From positions 74,158 to 138,157 of the forward strand of contig CAVRTQ010000032.1 in the NCBI GenBank assembly GCA_963724195.1: 64,000 bases of DNA. The letters are read 5' to 3'. The stretch is from Solirubrobacter sp963724195 (GTDB lineage Bacteria > Actinomycetota > Thermoleophilia > Solirubrobacterales > Solirubrobacteraceae). How positions within the stretch are numbered: position 1 is the first letter of the stretch; each line of letters begins with the position of its first letter. Shown here in pieces: positions 25,498 through 34,108 of this stretch. The notes beneath the pieces are model-generated. The model saw only the letters and a program-made list of their open reading frames with translations, was not told where the DNA came from and did no database searches. Both the position numbers and the translations under genes were made by a program.

Positions 25498-27608
25498 GTC
25501 CACGTCCTGGGCCGCACGCGGTTGGCCCAGTCAACCCAGCGGATGCGTTCCTCCGCGGTGGTCGCGAAGCGCCCGAGCAGGCGGTACGTGCGCTCGAGCC
25601 CGAACCGCAGCGTGTCGGCGGTCAGGTCGTGTCCGACGAGTCGTACCGGTTCGCGGATGTCAACGTCGCTCTCGACCAGCGCAAGAGCGCCCAGAAGCAG
25701 ATCCACGGTCAGTCGCGCGCGCTCCTCGCCCCCAACCTCGAGCGACTCGAGCAGCGCACCGGCTGCCTTCAGCGTCGCCAGGTCGGGCGCGGCGCCGTCC
25801 TCGACCTCGAGCAGGCACTCGAGCTTGGCGACCTGCGCCTGGGCGTGCGCGCTCGAACCGGCGGGAACGTGGTCGTACGCGCGCAGCCCGCGCTCGCGGT
25901 CGCCCGCGGCGAGCGCGCAGCGCGCGAGCCCGAACGTCGCGGTGGTGTACCACGGGTCGGTGCGCGAGACGACCTCGTACCAGTGCAGCGCCGACGGCGC
26001 TCCGGTCAGCTCCGCCGTGATCCCCAGCGCCAGCCGCGGCGCCAGTTCGCCGGGGACGGCACGGTAGACGGCTTCGAAGTGCCGCTCGGCGTCGGCGGCC
26101 CGGTCGCCCGCAAGCTTGGAGACACCCCGGTACCAGTTGATGCGCCAGTCACGGTGGACACGGCCCCTGAGCTTGTCCAGCAGCCGTCCGGCCGCAGCGC
26201 GATCCCCGGTCTCGATCAGCCCGCGCACGGTCTGGAACTCCACCTCGACGGTGCGTTCCGGCGCCTTGCGCAGCAGGTCGAGGCGAACGTGCGCATCGGG
26301 AGCCGTCACGATCGCCAGATAGCTCGCCGCCGCGTCGTCGGCGGAGACGCGCGGGGCGGGCAGCGAGCGCCAGCCCACACGGTCCGTGCGCGCGTGGGGG
26401 TCGGCGGTGAACAGCGTGCTCTGCGCCGTGATCGTCTTGCCCTGCTCGGCAGCGACGACCTCCCGCAGGACACCGAGCAGTTGGTCGCTGAGTGCCTCGG
26501 CCGAGAGGAAGCGCTTGCGCGGATCGGCGGCGGTGGCCTTCTCGAGCAGCCGGTACAGCGAGTCGTAGCGGGTGTAGAGCGCAACCGACTCCTGCAGCGG
26601 GAGCGTGTGCTGGTGCGTGGTCTGATAGCCGCGGAAGTTCGTGCACAGCACGGCGAGAGTCCGTGCGACCGTGAACAGGTCCGAGGCGACCGTCGGGCCG
26701 GTCTCGGCAACCTCAGGCGCCTGGAAGCCGACGGTGCCGTAGATCGGGCTGGACTCGTCGTCGGCTCGGTAGACGCCGCCGAGGTCGATCAGTTTGAGGC
26801 CCTGGTCGGTCTGGATGACGTTGTCGGGCTTGAAGTCGCAGAACAGCAGCCCCCGCTCGTGGAGGTAGCCGAGCGCGGGCAGGATCTCGAGCATGTACGC
26901 GATCGCCTCGGCGGCCGGCAGCGGGTCGAGCGCGCCGCCGCCGGCCGCCCGCCGCGCCTTGAGCAGATCGCGCAGGCTCGTGCCGTCGACGTACTCCATG
27001 ACGATGTAGCCGGAGCCGTCGTGCTCGACGAAGTTGAAGATCTTGACGATGTTGGGGTGCTCGACCTCCGCCAGGAAGCTCCGTTCCGCGAGCGCCGCGG
27101 CCATCGCGTCCGGGTCGTTGCTGTCGAGCAGGCCCTTCAGGACGACCCAGCGGTCGGACACGTTGCGATCGCGCGCCAGGTAGATCCAGCCGAGCCCGCC
27201 GTGAGCGAGGCAGCCGGCGATCTCGTACTGCCCGGCCACGAGGTCACCGGCGTTGAGCTTGGGCACGAACGAGAAGGGAGCACCACAGCGCCGGCAGAAT
27301 CCCTCCGCGCGTCCGGGCACGCCGTCGACCCCGCGGCCGACCGGCTCGTCGCAACGCGCGCAGAAGCGACGATGCTCGCCGACTGCCGGGCTGTCCATGA
27401 CGGCCCCGGCGGGGTCGCGGCGGCCGACGGGCGCGATGTCCACCAGCCCGGCACCGATGCGCAGCCGTGCCGTGGTGCGGGTGCTGCCGGCTCCGCGGCG
27501 GCCGCCGGTCGTCGCCGTGCCGGCCGTGTCGCGCCGCGGCGCCATGCCGCAGACGTCGCAGTAGCCGTCGACGACGGTACCGGCGCACGCCGAGTCCGCG
27601 CACGTCAT
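25494..27608 (-). CDS. pknG: PknG-family Ser/Thr protein kinase
   Basis: A 704-residue soluble kinase with PknG architecture: disordered N-terminus, rubredoxin-like domain (RFCARCDEPV and GFCRRCGAPFSFVPKL; Cys 83, 86, 105, 108), kinase domain (~125-400) and a C-terminal TPR-like region to the end. Kinase residues: CLAHGGLGWIYLA, VVLKGL (Lys158), LFCDFKPDNV (Asp258, Asn263), KLIDLGG (Asp275). The missing HRD arginine and the DLG in place of DFG match mycobacterial PknG. Oddly, it also has an extra N-terminal zinc motif (Cys 3, 8, 17, 20). In mycobacteria PknG controls glutamate and TCA metabolism through an FHA protein. Overlaps its neighbours by four bases on both sides. Confidence 0.93.
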   Translation of the reverse strand: MTCADSACAGTVVDGYCDVCGMAPRRDTAGTATTGGRRGAGSTRTTARLRIGAGLVDIAPVGRRDPAGAVMDSPAVGEHRRFCARCDEPVGRGVDGVPGRAEGFCRRCGAPFSFVPKLNAGDLVAGQYEIAGCLAHGGLGWIYLARDRNVSDRWVVLKGLLDSNDPDAMAAALAERSFLAEVEHPNIVKIFNFVEHDGSGYIVMEYVDGTSLRDLLKARRAAGGGALDPLPAAEAIAYMLEILPALGYLHERGLLFCDFKPDNVIQTDQGLKLIDLGGVYRADDESSPIYGTVGFQAPEVAETGPTVASDLFTVARTLAVLCTNFRGYQTTHQHTLPLQESVALYTRYDSLYRLLEKATAADPRKRFLSAEALSDQLLGVLREVVAAEQGKTITAQSTLFTADPHARTDRVGWRSLPAPRVSADDAAASYLAIVTAPDAHVRLDLLRKAPERTVEVEFQTVRGLIETGDRAAAGRLLDKLRGRVHRDWRINWYRGVSKLAGDRAADAERHFEAVYRAVPGELAPRLALGITAELTGAPSALHWYEVVSRTDPWYTTATFGLARCALAAGDRERGLRAYDHVPAGSSAHAQAQVAKLECLLEVEDGAAPDLATLKAAGALLESLEVGGEERARLTVDLLLGALALVESDVDIREPVRLVGHDLTADTLRFGLERTYRLLGRFATTAEERIRWVDWANRVRPRTWT

Positions 27609-28711
27609 CGCCGTACCTCTGGTCCGCTGGAGAGCGCGTCGCCGTAGCGGCGGACGAGCCGCGTGGCGTCGGTGAGGTCCGTCGGCGCCGTGTGCAGCGC
27701 CAGATGCGCGGTCTCGTGGAGCGCGTCGAGCTCGCGGTCCTCGAGGACCCCGAGCCGTCGTGCCTTGCCGCGGTAGGCGTCGAGCAGACCTCGCAGCTCA
27801 TTTCGGCGCGCCAGCGGAGCGCGGCACGCGTCGGCGACGCGCTCTGCCTGTTCGAGCGCTTGCTCGACTTGCGCCGTGCAGCGGTCGAGATCCGCCCGCT
27901 CACCGTCGCGCGCCAGCACATCGATCGCCTCCAGCGCGCCTTCGAGCACCGCCTCTGGCAACGGCTCGGGCAGGTCGACCCGCGCGATCTTCACCGTGAC
28001 CTCGGCGTGCGCCGCCTGCCCGGCCAATACCGCCGCACGGGCCTGCTCGAGCCGAGCGCGGAGCCGCTCAACCTCCGCGGGCAACTCCCCACGCCGTCGA
28101 ATCGCCGCCTCGACCTCGGCGACCTCGGCGGCGAGGACGCTCAGCGGATCGCTCGCCAGGCGCTCCCCGAGCGCGGCGGTCATGGCCTGCAGGTCGGCGG
28201 GCCGGCCGAGCGGCTCGAGCGCGGCGTGGAGCGCGGCGACTCGCGGTTGGAACGTCTCCCAGGCCTCGTGGACGGCGGCCACGACGGTCTTGATCGCGTC
28301 GAAGGCCGCCGCCATCCGGGTGAGCAGTTCTTCGGGCGCGCAGCGCGCGGTCGCAACCGCGCCGCCGAGCAGCTCGCGTTCGTGGACCGGGATGTCGTCG
28401 CTGCGGAACGTGATCGACTGCCCGGTCAGCAGCGCGGTCAGCTCGAGGCACTGCGGGTTCGAGATCCGCGCGCGCGTGCCGCGAAGCTCGGCCGCGCGCG
28501 CGAGCAGTTCCGTGAGCGCGTTCAGCCACTGCCACAGCTGCGCGAGGGTGTCGCGGGCGACACGCCAGCGCGCCTCGCTGTCGCCCTCGAGCCGCGTCTG
28601 GTCGAGCGTCATACGGACCTGGTCGAGTTCGAGGTCGAGCAGGTTGTCGCCGATTCGCTGCGCCGCGTCGCGCAGCCGCCGCAGGAGCTGGTCGAGTTCG
28701 TCCAGCGTCAT
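27605..28711 (-). CDS. coiled-coil protein of the PknG operon, function unknown
   Basis: A 368-residue, almost entirely helical protein. It is rich in Ala, Leu, Glu and Arg, with long heptad-like stretches such as AEVAEVEAAIRRRGELPAEV and VERLRARLEQARAAVLAG. No signal peptide, membrane helix or cysteine cluster is seen. It lies between the GlnH-like lipoprotein gene and pknG, one base after the former and overlapping the latter (ATGA). That position is not part of the mycobacterial glnX-glnH-pknG operon as I know it. A cytoplasmic adaptor between GlnX and PknG is a reasonable guess, nothing more. Confidence 0.75.
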   Translation of the reverse strand: MTLDELDQLLRRLRDAAQRIGDNLLDLELDQVRMTLDQTRLEGDSEARWRVARDTLAQLWQWLNALTELLARAAELRGTRARISNPQCLELTALLTGQSITFRSDDIPVHERELLGGAVATARCAPEELLTRMAAAFDAIKTVVAAVHEAWETFQPRVAALHAALEPLGRPADLQAMTAALGERLASDPLSVLAAEVAEVEAAIRRRGELPAEVERLRARLEQARAAVLAGQAAHAEVTVKIARVDLPEPLPEAVLEGALEAIDVLARDGERADLDRCTAQVEQALEQAERVADACRAPLARRNELRGLLDAYRGKARRLGVLEDRELDALHETAHLALHTAPTDLTDATRLVRRYGDALSSGPEVRR

Positions 28712-28712
28712 C

Positions 28713-29666
28713 TCAGTCGCCGTAGCGCGCCGCGGGCGGGCGCTGCGCCAGCTCACCGAGCCAGCGATCGTTGAGCTTTGCCCAGGTGCCGTCCACCCGC
28801 AGACGCGCCAGGACCCCGTTGACGAACGCGACGAACTCCGGGTGGGCGCGGTTGATCGCCATCCCGTACGGCTCGCGCGAGAAGCGCGCGCCGACGATCT
28901 CGGTATACGGGTCCTGGGCTTTGAACCCGAGCAGGATCGCGTCGTCACCGGTGATCGCGTCCACGGTGCCCTGCTGGAGCGCGACGAGGCAGTCCGTGCG
29001 CTGCGCCGCGCCGTACGGGATCGCGCCGACGTCGGCGGCGCGGAGGTTCTTGATCGAGGTCGTGCCGACCGTCGCGCAGACCCGCTTGCCGCTCAGGTCG
29101 CGCAGCCCGGTCACGGGCGACCCGGTGCGAACGAGCAGCCGCTGGCCGGCCTCGTAGTACGGGACGGTGAACGCGACCTGCTCACGGCGGTCGCAGTTGA
29201 TGGTCACCGCGGACGCGACGATGTCCACGCGACGCTCACGCACCGCGTCGATCCGCTGAGCCGAGGTGAGCACCTTGAACTGGATCGCGCTCGGATCGCC
29301 GAGCAGGGCGCGGGCGACCTCGCGCAGGAGGTCGATCTCGAAGCCCTCCAGCTCGCCCGTCAGCGGGTTGAGGAACCCGAACCGCAGCGTGTTCTGGTCG
29401 ACGCCGGCGATCAAGCGCCCGCGCTCGACGATCCTGCGCATGAAGGACCGCGCGGGCAGGTCGTCCGGCTGCGGAAGCGTCGCCGGCGGGCGCACGCTAC
29501 GGGTGGGATCTCCGCACCGCGGAGCCACGGGCGCCGCAGAGGCGGGTGTGGCCGCCGGCGACGGCGTGCTCTCCAGCGCGGGAAGCGAGACGTCCAGGGC
29601 GCGGTCAGAGATCTCGCCGCAACCGACGGCGAGCAGCGCGCACGTGAACAGGATCGCGAGCCTCAT
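28713..29666 (-). CDS. glnH: GlnH-like amino-acid-binding lipoprotein
   Basis: A 317-residue family 3 solute-binding protein. The lipobox is LLAVGC with the lipid-carrying Cys16. A Ser/Pro/Ala linker follows, then the binding fold: RLIAGVDQNTLRFGFLN, GFEIDLLREVARALLG, VDIVASAVTINCDRREQVAF, then YGMAINR near the C-terminus. In mycobacteria GlnH binds aspartate/glutamate/asparagine outside the membrane and signals through GlnX to PknG. The same three genes lie here in the same order, with no ABC permease or ATPase next to them, which supports sensing rather than uptake. Overlaps glnX by ATGA. Confidence 0.88.
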   Translation of the reverse strand: MRLAILFTCALLAVGCGEISDRALDVSLPALESTPSPAATPASAAPVAPRCGDPTRSVRPPATLPQPDDLPARSFMRRIVERGRLIAGVDQNTLRFGFLNPLTGELEGFEIDLLREVARALLGDPSAIQFKVLTSAQRIDAVRERRVDIVASAVTINCDRREQVAFTVPYYEAGQRLLVRTGSPVTGLRDLSGKRVCATVGTTSIKNLRAADVGAIPYGAAQRTDCLVALQQGTVDAITGDDAILLGFKAQDPYTEIVGARFSREPYGMAINRAHPEFVAFVNGVLARLRVDGTWAKLNDRWLGELAQRPPAARYGD

Positions 29667-30961
29667 CGATACTCCCTGCTCCTCAGCTGGATGCCGTAGA
29701 CCGCCAGCAGCGCGCACGCCAGCGTGATCGCGGGGATGGCGACGCCGAGCCCGCGGACGCTGCGGTTGGCGTCGTGGGCAGCGGCGGCGAACCGCCGCTG
29801 GCTCGCGGCGATCAGGCGGTCCAGCTCCGTGCGGATGGCGTCGGCGAGCGCGAGCTGGCGTCCGGTCGAGAGACGCACGGCCGCGGCGAAGCGGCCGCCG
29901 GACTGGAGCGTCACCACGCGGTCGTGGAGCCGTCCGTAGTCCTGGACGCGGTCGCGAAGCCGGAGCACCTCGTCGTCGAGTCCCTGCGTCTCGGCCAGTT
30001 CCGTCGCCTCGCTGAGCAGACCGGACGCGCCCGGCTCGACGCCGAGCCGCTTCAGCGTCGCATCGAAGTCGGCCAGGCTGGCGTCGCCGCCGCCGCGCGC
30101 GGCGAGGGCGAGACCTTCGTCGGCCTGCGCGCGCAAGGCGAGCACGCGGGCGGCCGACAGCACCTGGACCAGGTTCGAGCCGTCGCGTTGAGCGCGCACG
30201 AGCGCACGCTGCTCGGCGGCCAGCGCGGCCAGCGCCCAGCCCGCGAGCACCACGAGCAGGATGCTGGCCGTCACGAGCGGCACGTTGAAGACGCGTTGGC
30301 TCAGCCGCGCGAGATAGACCTGGGCGAGCACGAGGAGCACGAGCAGCCCGCCCGCGGCGACAGCCACGGTCACGAGGCCGCGGCTCGCCGCACCCTCGCG
30401 GGAGCTGCGGTTCAAACGGCGCGCTTCGACCGCGTAGAGCCGCACGGCCGCTGGGAGGATCCGTTCGCGCATGACGCCGGATGCCTGCCGCAGGTACGCG
30501 GCGCCGACCGGATGTCCCTGGTGACTGTTCGCCCGTGCGGTCTCGATCAGCCCCGTGTAGACCGGCAGCTCGCGGGCGATGGTCAGGACCGCGCCGCCGG
30601 TCTCGCGCGAGGGGTCGACGCTGCGCGAGAGGGTGGTGAGCGCCGTCGTCGCCGCGGCAACGTCCGCGAGGTAGCGCCGCCGCCGCTCCGGCGGTTCCTG
30701 TCCGCCGGTGACGAACGTCGTGACTGCCGTCGCGTCGGCGTCCGAGAGCGCGACGTGCAGGTCGGCGGCGGCGACCAGCAGTGGCTCGGTCTCCACCGCG
30801 ACCGCGCGCGCCGCGTCACGGTGACGGTCGACGGTCGTCGCGACGAGCAGCCCGAACGTCACGGCAGCAAGCGCCAGCGCGAGCGCAGCGAGCCGGAGCC
30901 GCCCCGGGGTGGTCGTCCAGCCGAAGCTGCGGGTCACGCGCCGCGCACGCGTGGCGGTCAC
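29663..30961 (-). CDS. glnX: GlnX-like membrane sensor
   Basis: A protein of about 432 residues. The first membrane helix is near residue 20 (LRLAALALALAAVTFGLLVATT). A helical extracytoplasmic domain follows, then two close helices around residues 190-250 (VTVAVAAGGLLVLLVL and ASILLVVLAGWALAAL). A second helical domain and a final helix (VAIPAITLACALLAVYGIQL) follow. This four-helix tandem four-helix-bundle layout fits GlnX, which links GlnH to PknG in mycobacteria. No kinase or HAMP domain is evident. I chose GTG 30961 because GGAG lies five bases upstream; GTG 30967 is possible. First gene of the operon. Confidence 0.8.
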   Translation of the reverse strand: MTATRARRVTRSFGWTTTPGRLRLAALALALAAVTFGLLVATTVDRHRDAARAVAVETEPLLVAAADLHVALSDADATAVTTFVTGGQEPPERRRRYLADVAAATTALTTLSRSVDPSRETGGAVLTIARELPVYTGLIETARANSHQGHPVGAAYLRQASGVMRERILPAAVRLYAVEARRLNRSSREGAASRGLVTVAVAAGGLLVLLVLAQVYLARLSQRVFNVPLVTASILLVVLAGWALAALAAEQRALVRAQRDGSNLVQVLSAARVLALRAQADEGLALAARGGGDASLADFDATLKRLGVEPGASGLLSEATELAETQGLDDEVLRLRDRVQDYGRLHDRVVTLQSGGRFAAAVRLSTGRQLALADAIRTELDRLIAASQRRFAAAAHDANRSVRGLGVAIPAITLACALLAVYGIQLRSREYR

Positions 30962-31107
30962 CGGCACTCCGAGCTGCGAGCCGCGTTCATACCAGGGATG
31001 CTTGCGCTTCGTGAGCCCTTTGCCCAGGACACCAAGGGGTACTCCTCGACACCTTTTCGGGCAAGCCAACTTGATTCCCACGTCGCTTGTCAAGGATCGT
31101 GAAGCGG

Positions 31108-32340
31108 ATGCCTGACGACGCGTTGATCGGGACGACCTTCGCGCAGCACCGGATCGACGAGCTCGTCGGCCGTGGCGGCATGGGCGCGGTCTACCGGGCG
31201 ACCGATCTGATGCTCGGGCGGGTGACGGCGATCAAGGTGATCCACCCCGCGCTCGCCGTCGATCCCGGCTTCCGGCGGCGCTTCATCAGCGAGTGCCGGC
31301 TCGCCGCGACGATCGACCATCCGAACGTGGTCGACATCTTCCAGGCCGGTGAGCATGAGGGCGTCCTGTTCGCGGCGATGCGCTTCGTCGACGGCCACGA
31401 TCTGCGCACCCGCCTGACGCACGCGGGTGCGCTCGCGCCCCCCGTGGCCGTCGGGATCGCGACCCAGGTGGCCGCAGCGCTGGACGCCGCGCACGCGCGC
31501 GGCCTGGTCCACCGCGACGTCAAGCCCGCCAACGTGCTGCTGGGTGCCGGGGACCGCGTGTTCTTGACCGACTTCGGTCTGAGCCGGCGGCTCGCCGACG
31601 ACGGTGACGACACCGCGCCGGCCGGGGCGGTCGTCGGCACGCTCAACTACATCGCGCCCGAGCAGATCGACGGCAACGTCGGCATCGGCGCCGATGTCTA
31701 CGCGCTCGGTTGCGTGGTCTTCGAGCTGCTGACCGGCTCGGTGCCATTCCCGGAGCGCGGCTTCGAGGCCAAGCTGCTCGCGCACCGCCGGGTCCGGCCC
31801 CCGACCCTGCACGACGTGCGGCCGGACGTCCCGAAGGGGCTCGACGCGGTCGTACAGCGAGCGCTGCGCAAGGCGCCCGGTGAGCGCCAGCCGTCAGCGG
31901 GCACGTTCGCCGACGAGCTACAGGCCGCGCTGGAGGCGTCCATGCCGCGGGCGCGGGCCGCGCGCGCGCTCGACCCGGACCTGGCCGCGCTCGTCTCCGA
32001 CGCGACCGCGGCGCTGCGCCGGGTCAAGGGTGGCGCGCGGTTGCGGGCCGCGATCGCCGACGCCGCGCGCGCCGTGCAGCATGACCGGGACGAGCTCGCA
32101 CGCACCCCGCCCGCACAGCTGCGTGAGAAGCTGCGCGCGGAGCTGCTGCGCGGATCTTCGCCGCGGGTAGTCGAAGGCCTCAAGCGTCAGGTATTGGCGC
32201 TCCAGGATATGGAACGCCGGTGCGCGGCGCTGCTCTCAGAGATCGAGCGCCAGGTGCTCGAACTTGATCGGCTGGTCATGATCGACGAGCGCGAGGTGGC
32301 CGAGCGCGTCGCCACGCTGCGCGCGAACCGGGCGGCGTGA
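31108..32340 (+). CDS. cytoplasmic Ser/Thr protein kinase with coiled-coil tail
   Basis: A 410-residue eukaryotic-type kinase. The kinase domain covers residues ~15-280: LVGRGGMGAVYRA, TAIKVIHP, GLVHRDVKPANVLL, FLTDFGLSRR, GTLNYIAPEQ. Both HRD and DFG are intact, unlike PknG. The rest is helical (RLRAAIADAARAVQHDRDEL, MERRCAALLSEIERQVLEL), probably a coiled coil. No transmembrane helix or PASTA repeats. Start ATG 31108; GTG 31099 and TTG 31087 are alternatives. It is divergent from glnX with about 150 bases between, so the two kinase systems may share regulation. Confidence 0.88.
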   Translation: MPDDALIGTTFAQHRIDELVGRGGMGAVYRATDLMLGRVTAIKVIHPALAVDPGFRRRFISECRLAATIDHPNVVDIFQAGEHEGVLFAAMRFVDGHDLRTRLTHAGALAPPVAVGIATQVAAALDAAHARGLVHRDVKPANVLLGAGDRVFLTDFGLSRRLADDGDDTAPAGAVVGTLNYIAPEQIDGNVGIGADVYALGCVVFELLTGSVPFPERGFEAKLLAHRRVRPPTLHDVRPDVPKGLDAVVQRALRKAPGERQPSAGTFADELQAALEASMPRARAARALDPDLAALVSDATAALRRVKGGARLRAAIADAARAVQHDRDELARTPPAQLREKLRAELLRGSSPRVVEGLKRQVLALQDMERRCAALLSEIERQVLELDRLVMIDEREVAERVATLRANRAA

Positions 32341-32348
32341 TCTGTAGC

Positions 32349-33110
32349 TCAGCGCGAGGAAACGTGACGGTATTTGGCTACGGCCATCGGCGCGAACACA
32401 ATGGCCAGACCGATCGACCACAACGTCGCGCCCCACACGGAATTGCCCGCTGGAGTGCCGACGAAGAGATGGCGCATCGCATCCACCGTGATGGTGAACG
32501 GGTTCACTTCGGCAAACGCTTCCAGTGGCGCCGGCATGTTTTCGATCGGCACGAACGCGGACGAGATGAACGTCAGCGGGAAGATCGCGGTGAATCCGAT
32601 CTGCTGGGCACTCTCCGCACTCGTGGAATACAGACCGACGAGCGCGAAGATCCAGCTGAACGCGTAGCCGAACAGCAGCAGCAGGACCATGCCGTACAGC
32701 ACCTCGGGCACGCTCGTGCTGAAGCGGAAGCCGACGACGTAGCCGACCGCGATCACGATGATCACGCCGAACAGGTTCACGACCACGTCCGCGAGCGTGC
32801 GGCCGGCCAGCACCGCCGAGCGCGCCATCGGCAGCGAGCGGAAGCGGTCGATCAGGCCCTTCTTCATGTCTTCCACGAGGCCCACCGCAGTGAGCGCGCC
32901 GCCGAAGGTGATGTTCTGGACGATGATGCCCGGGATGAGCCAGTCCTCGTACGGCATGCCGACCTGGATCGAGCCGCCGAAGACATAGACGAACAGCAGC
33001 ACGAACATGATCGGCTGCACCGTGTAGCCGATCAGCATCTCGGGCTGACGGCGGAACTTGATCAGGTTGCGCTTGAGGATCACCAGCGCGTCGGCGACCA
33101 TCTCAGGCAT
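32349..33110 (-). CDS. ABC-2 type exporter permease (DrrB-like)
   Basis: A 253-residue membrane protein with six helices. RRQPEMLIGYTVQPIMFVLLF begins the ABC-2 domain (shown here as RRQPEMLIGYTVQPIMF), and LPMARSAVLAGRTLADVV is the conserved cytoplasmic loop. SSAFVPIENMPAPL and EVNPFTITVDAMRHL are hallmarks of daunorubicin-resistance-type permeases. It works with the ATPase whose stop overlaps its start by eight bases. Substrate unknown; lipid or drug export is typical. Convergent with the kinase gene across eight bases. Confidence 0.92.
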   Translation of the reverse strand: MPEMVADALVILKRNLIKFRRQPEMLIGYTVQPIMFVLLFVYVFGGSIQVGMPYEDWLIPGIIVQNITFGGALTAVGLVEDMKKGLIDRFRSLPMARSAVLAGRTLADVVVNLFGVIIVIAVGYVVGFRFSTSVPEVLYGMVLLLLFGYAFSWIFALVGLYSTSAESAQQIGFTAIFPLTFISSAFVPIENMPAPLEAFAEVNPFTITVDAMRHLFVGTPAGNSVWGATLWSIGLAIVFAPMAVAKYRHVSSR

Positions 33111-34048
33111 CCGCTTCCTCCTCCTCGGCCGGGCGGCCGGTGAGGGTGAGGAACACGTCGTCGAGCGTCGGCCGGCGGACAGCGATGTCGTCGATCGTCA
33201 CGCCCGCGTCGTCGAGCGCGCGCACGGCGTTCGCGACCGGGATGTTCCCGGGGACGGTGACGAGCGGGAACTCGGCGTGGACGTCGTCGCAGATGCCCTT
33301 CAGCGCCTGGATCGCCTTCTCCTCGTCGCCCGTGTCGCGCAACTTGACCTCGAGCCGCTCGCCGCCCATGCGGGCCTTGAGCTCGTCGGAGGTGCCCTCG
33401 GCGATGACCTTGCCGTGATCGATGACGCAGATCCGGTCAGCCAGCCGGTCGGCCTCGTCGAGGTACTGCGTGGTCAGCAGGACGGTCGTGCCCTCGGCCA
33501 CGCGCGCCTCGATCGTCTCCCACAGACCGATCCGGCTGCGCGGATCCAGCCCCGTGGTGGGCTCGTCGAGGAACAGGACGGGCGGGTGCGCGACGAGCGC
33601 GGCCGCGAGGTCCAGCCGGCGGCGCATGCCGCCGGAATAGGTGCTCGCGGGGCGATGCGCGGCGTCGCTGAGCGCGAAGCGCTCGAGCAACTCGTTGGCG
33701 CGCTCGCGCGCCGTCGGCTTGCCCAGGTGGTAGAGGCGGCCGACCATGTCGAGGTTCTCGATAGCCGGTCAGGTTCTCGTCGACGGCCGCGTACTGACCC
33801 GCGAGGCCGATGCGGCCGCGCAGCTCCTTGGCGTTCGCGCGCACGTCCAGGCCGGCGACGCGCGCCGTGCCCGAGTCGGCCTCGAGCAGGGTGGTGAGGA
33901 TGCGGACGGCGGTCGTCTTCCCGGCGCCGTTCGGGCCGAGCAGCCCCAGCACGGAACCGGCCTCGGCGCGCAGATCGACGCCGCGGAGGGCGTGGACCTT
34001 GCCGTAGGACTTCGTCAACCCCTCCGCGATGATCGCTGGGTCCGGCAC
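33103..34048 (-). CDS. ABC exporter ATP-binding protein (DrrA-like), one frame break
   Basis: About 315 residues. Walker A is LGPNGAGKTTAV, Q-loop region GLAGQYAAVDENLTG, signature YSGGMRRRLDLAAAL, and Walker B VLFLDEPTTGLDP with the switch His replaced by LLTTQYLDEADRL. The C-terminal ~90 residues are the DrrA regulatory extension. One extra base near 33763 breaks the frame between LTG and NLDMVGRLYHLG. I start it at GTG 34048 (PDPAIIAEGLTKSYG); GTG 34099 would extend it but reach into the promoter region of the divergent peptidase. Confidence 0.9.
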
Positions 34049-34108
34049 GAAGGGCGCACCGTAGCGAAGGGTCGTCAGGCTCGAGGTACGGTCTGGCACA
34101 CTCTTTGG

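Noticed and set aside
28713..29666. Amino-acid ABC uptake system
   Set aside because: No permease or ATPase gene is next to the binding lipoprotein; the neighbours match the GlnX/PknG sensing arrangement instead.
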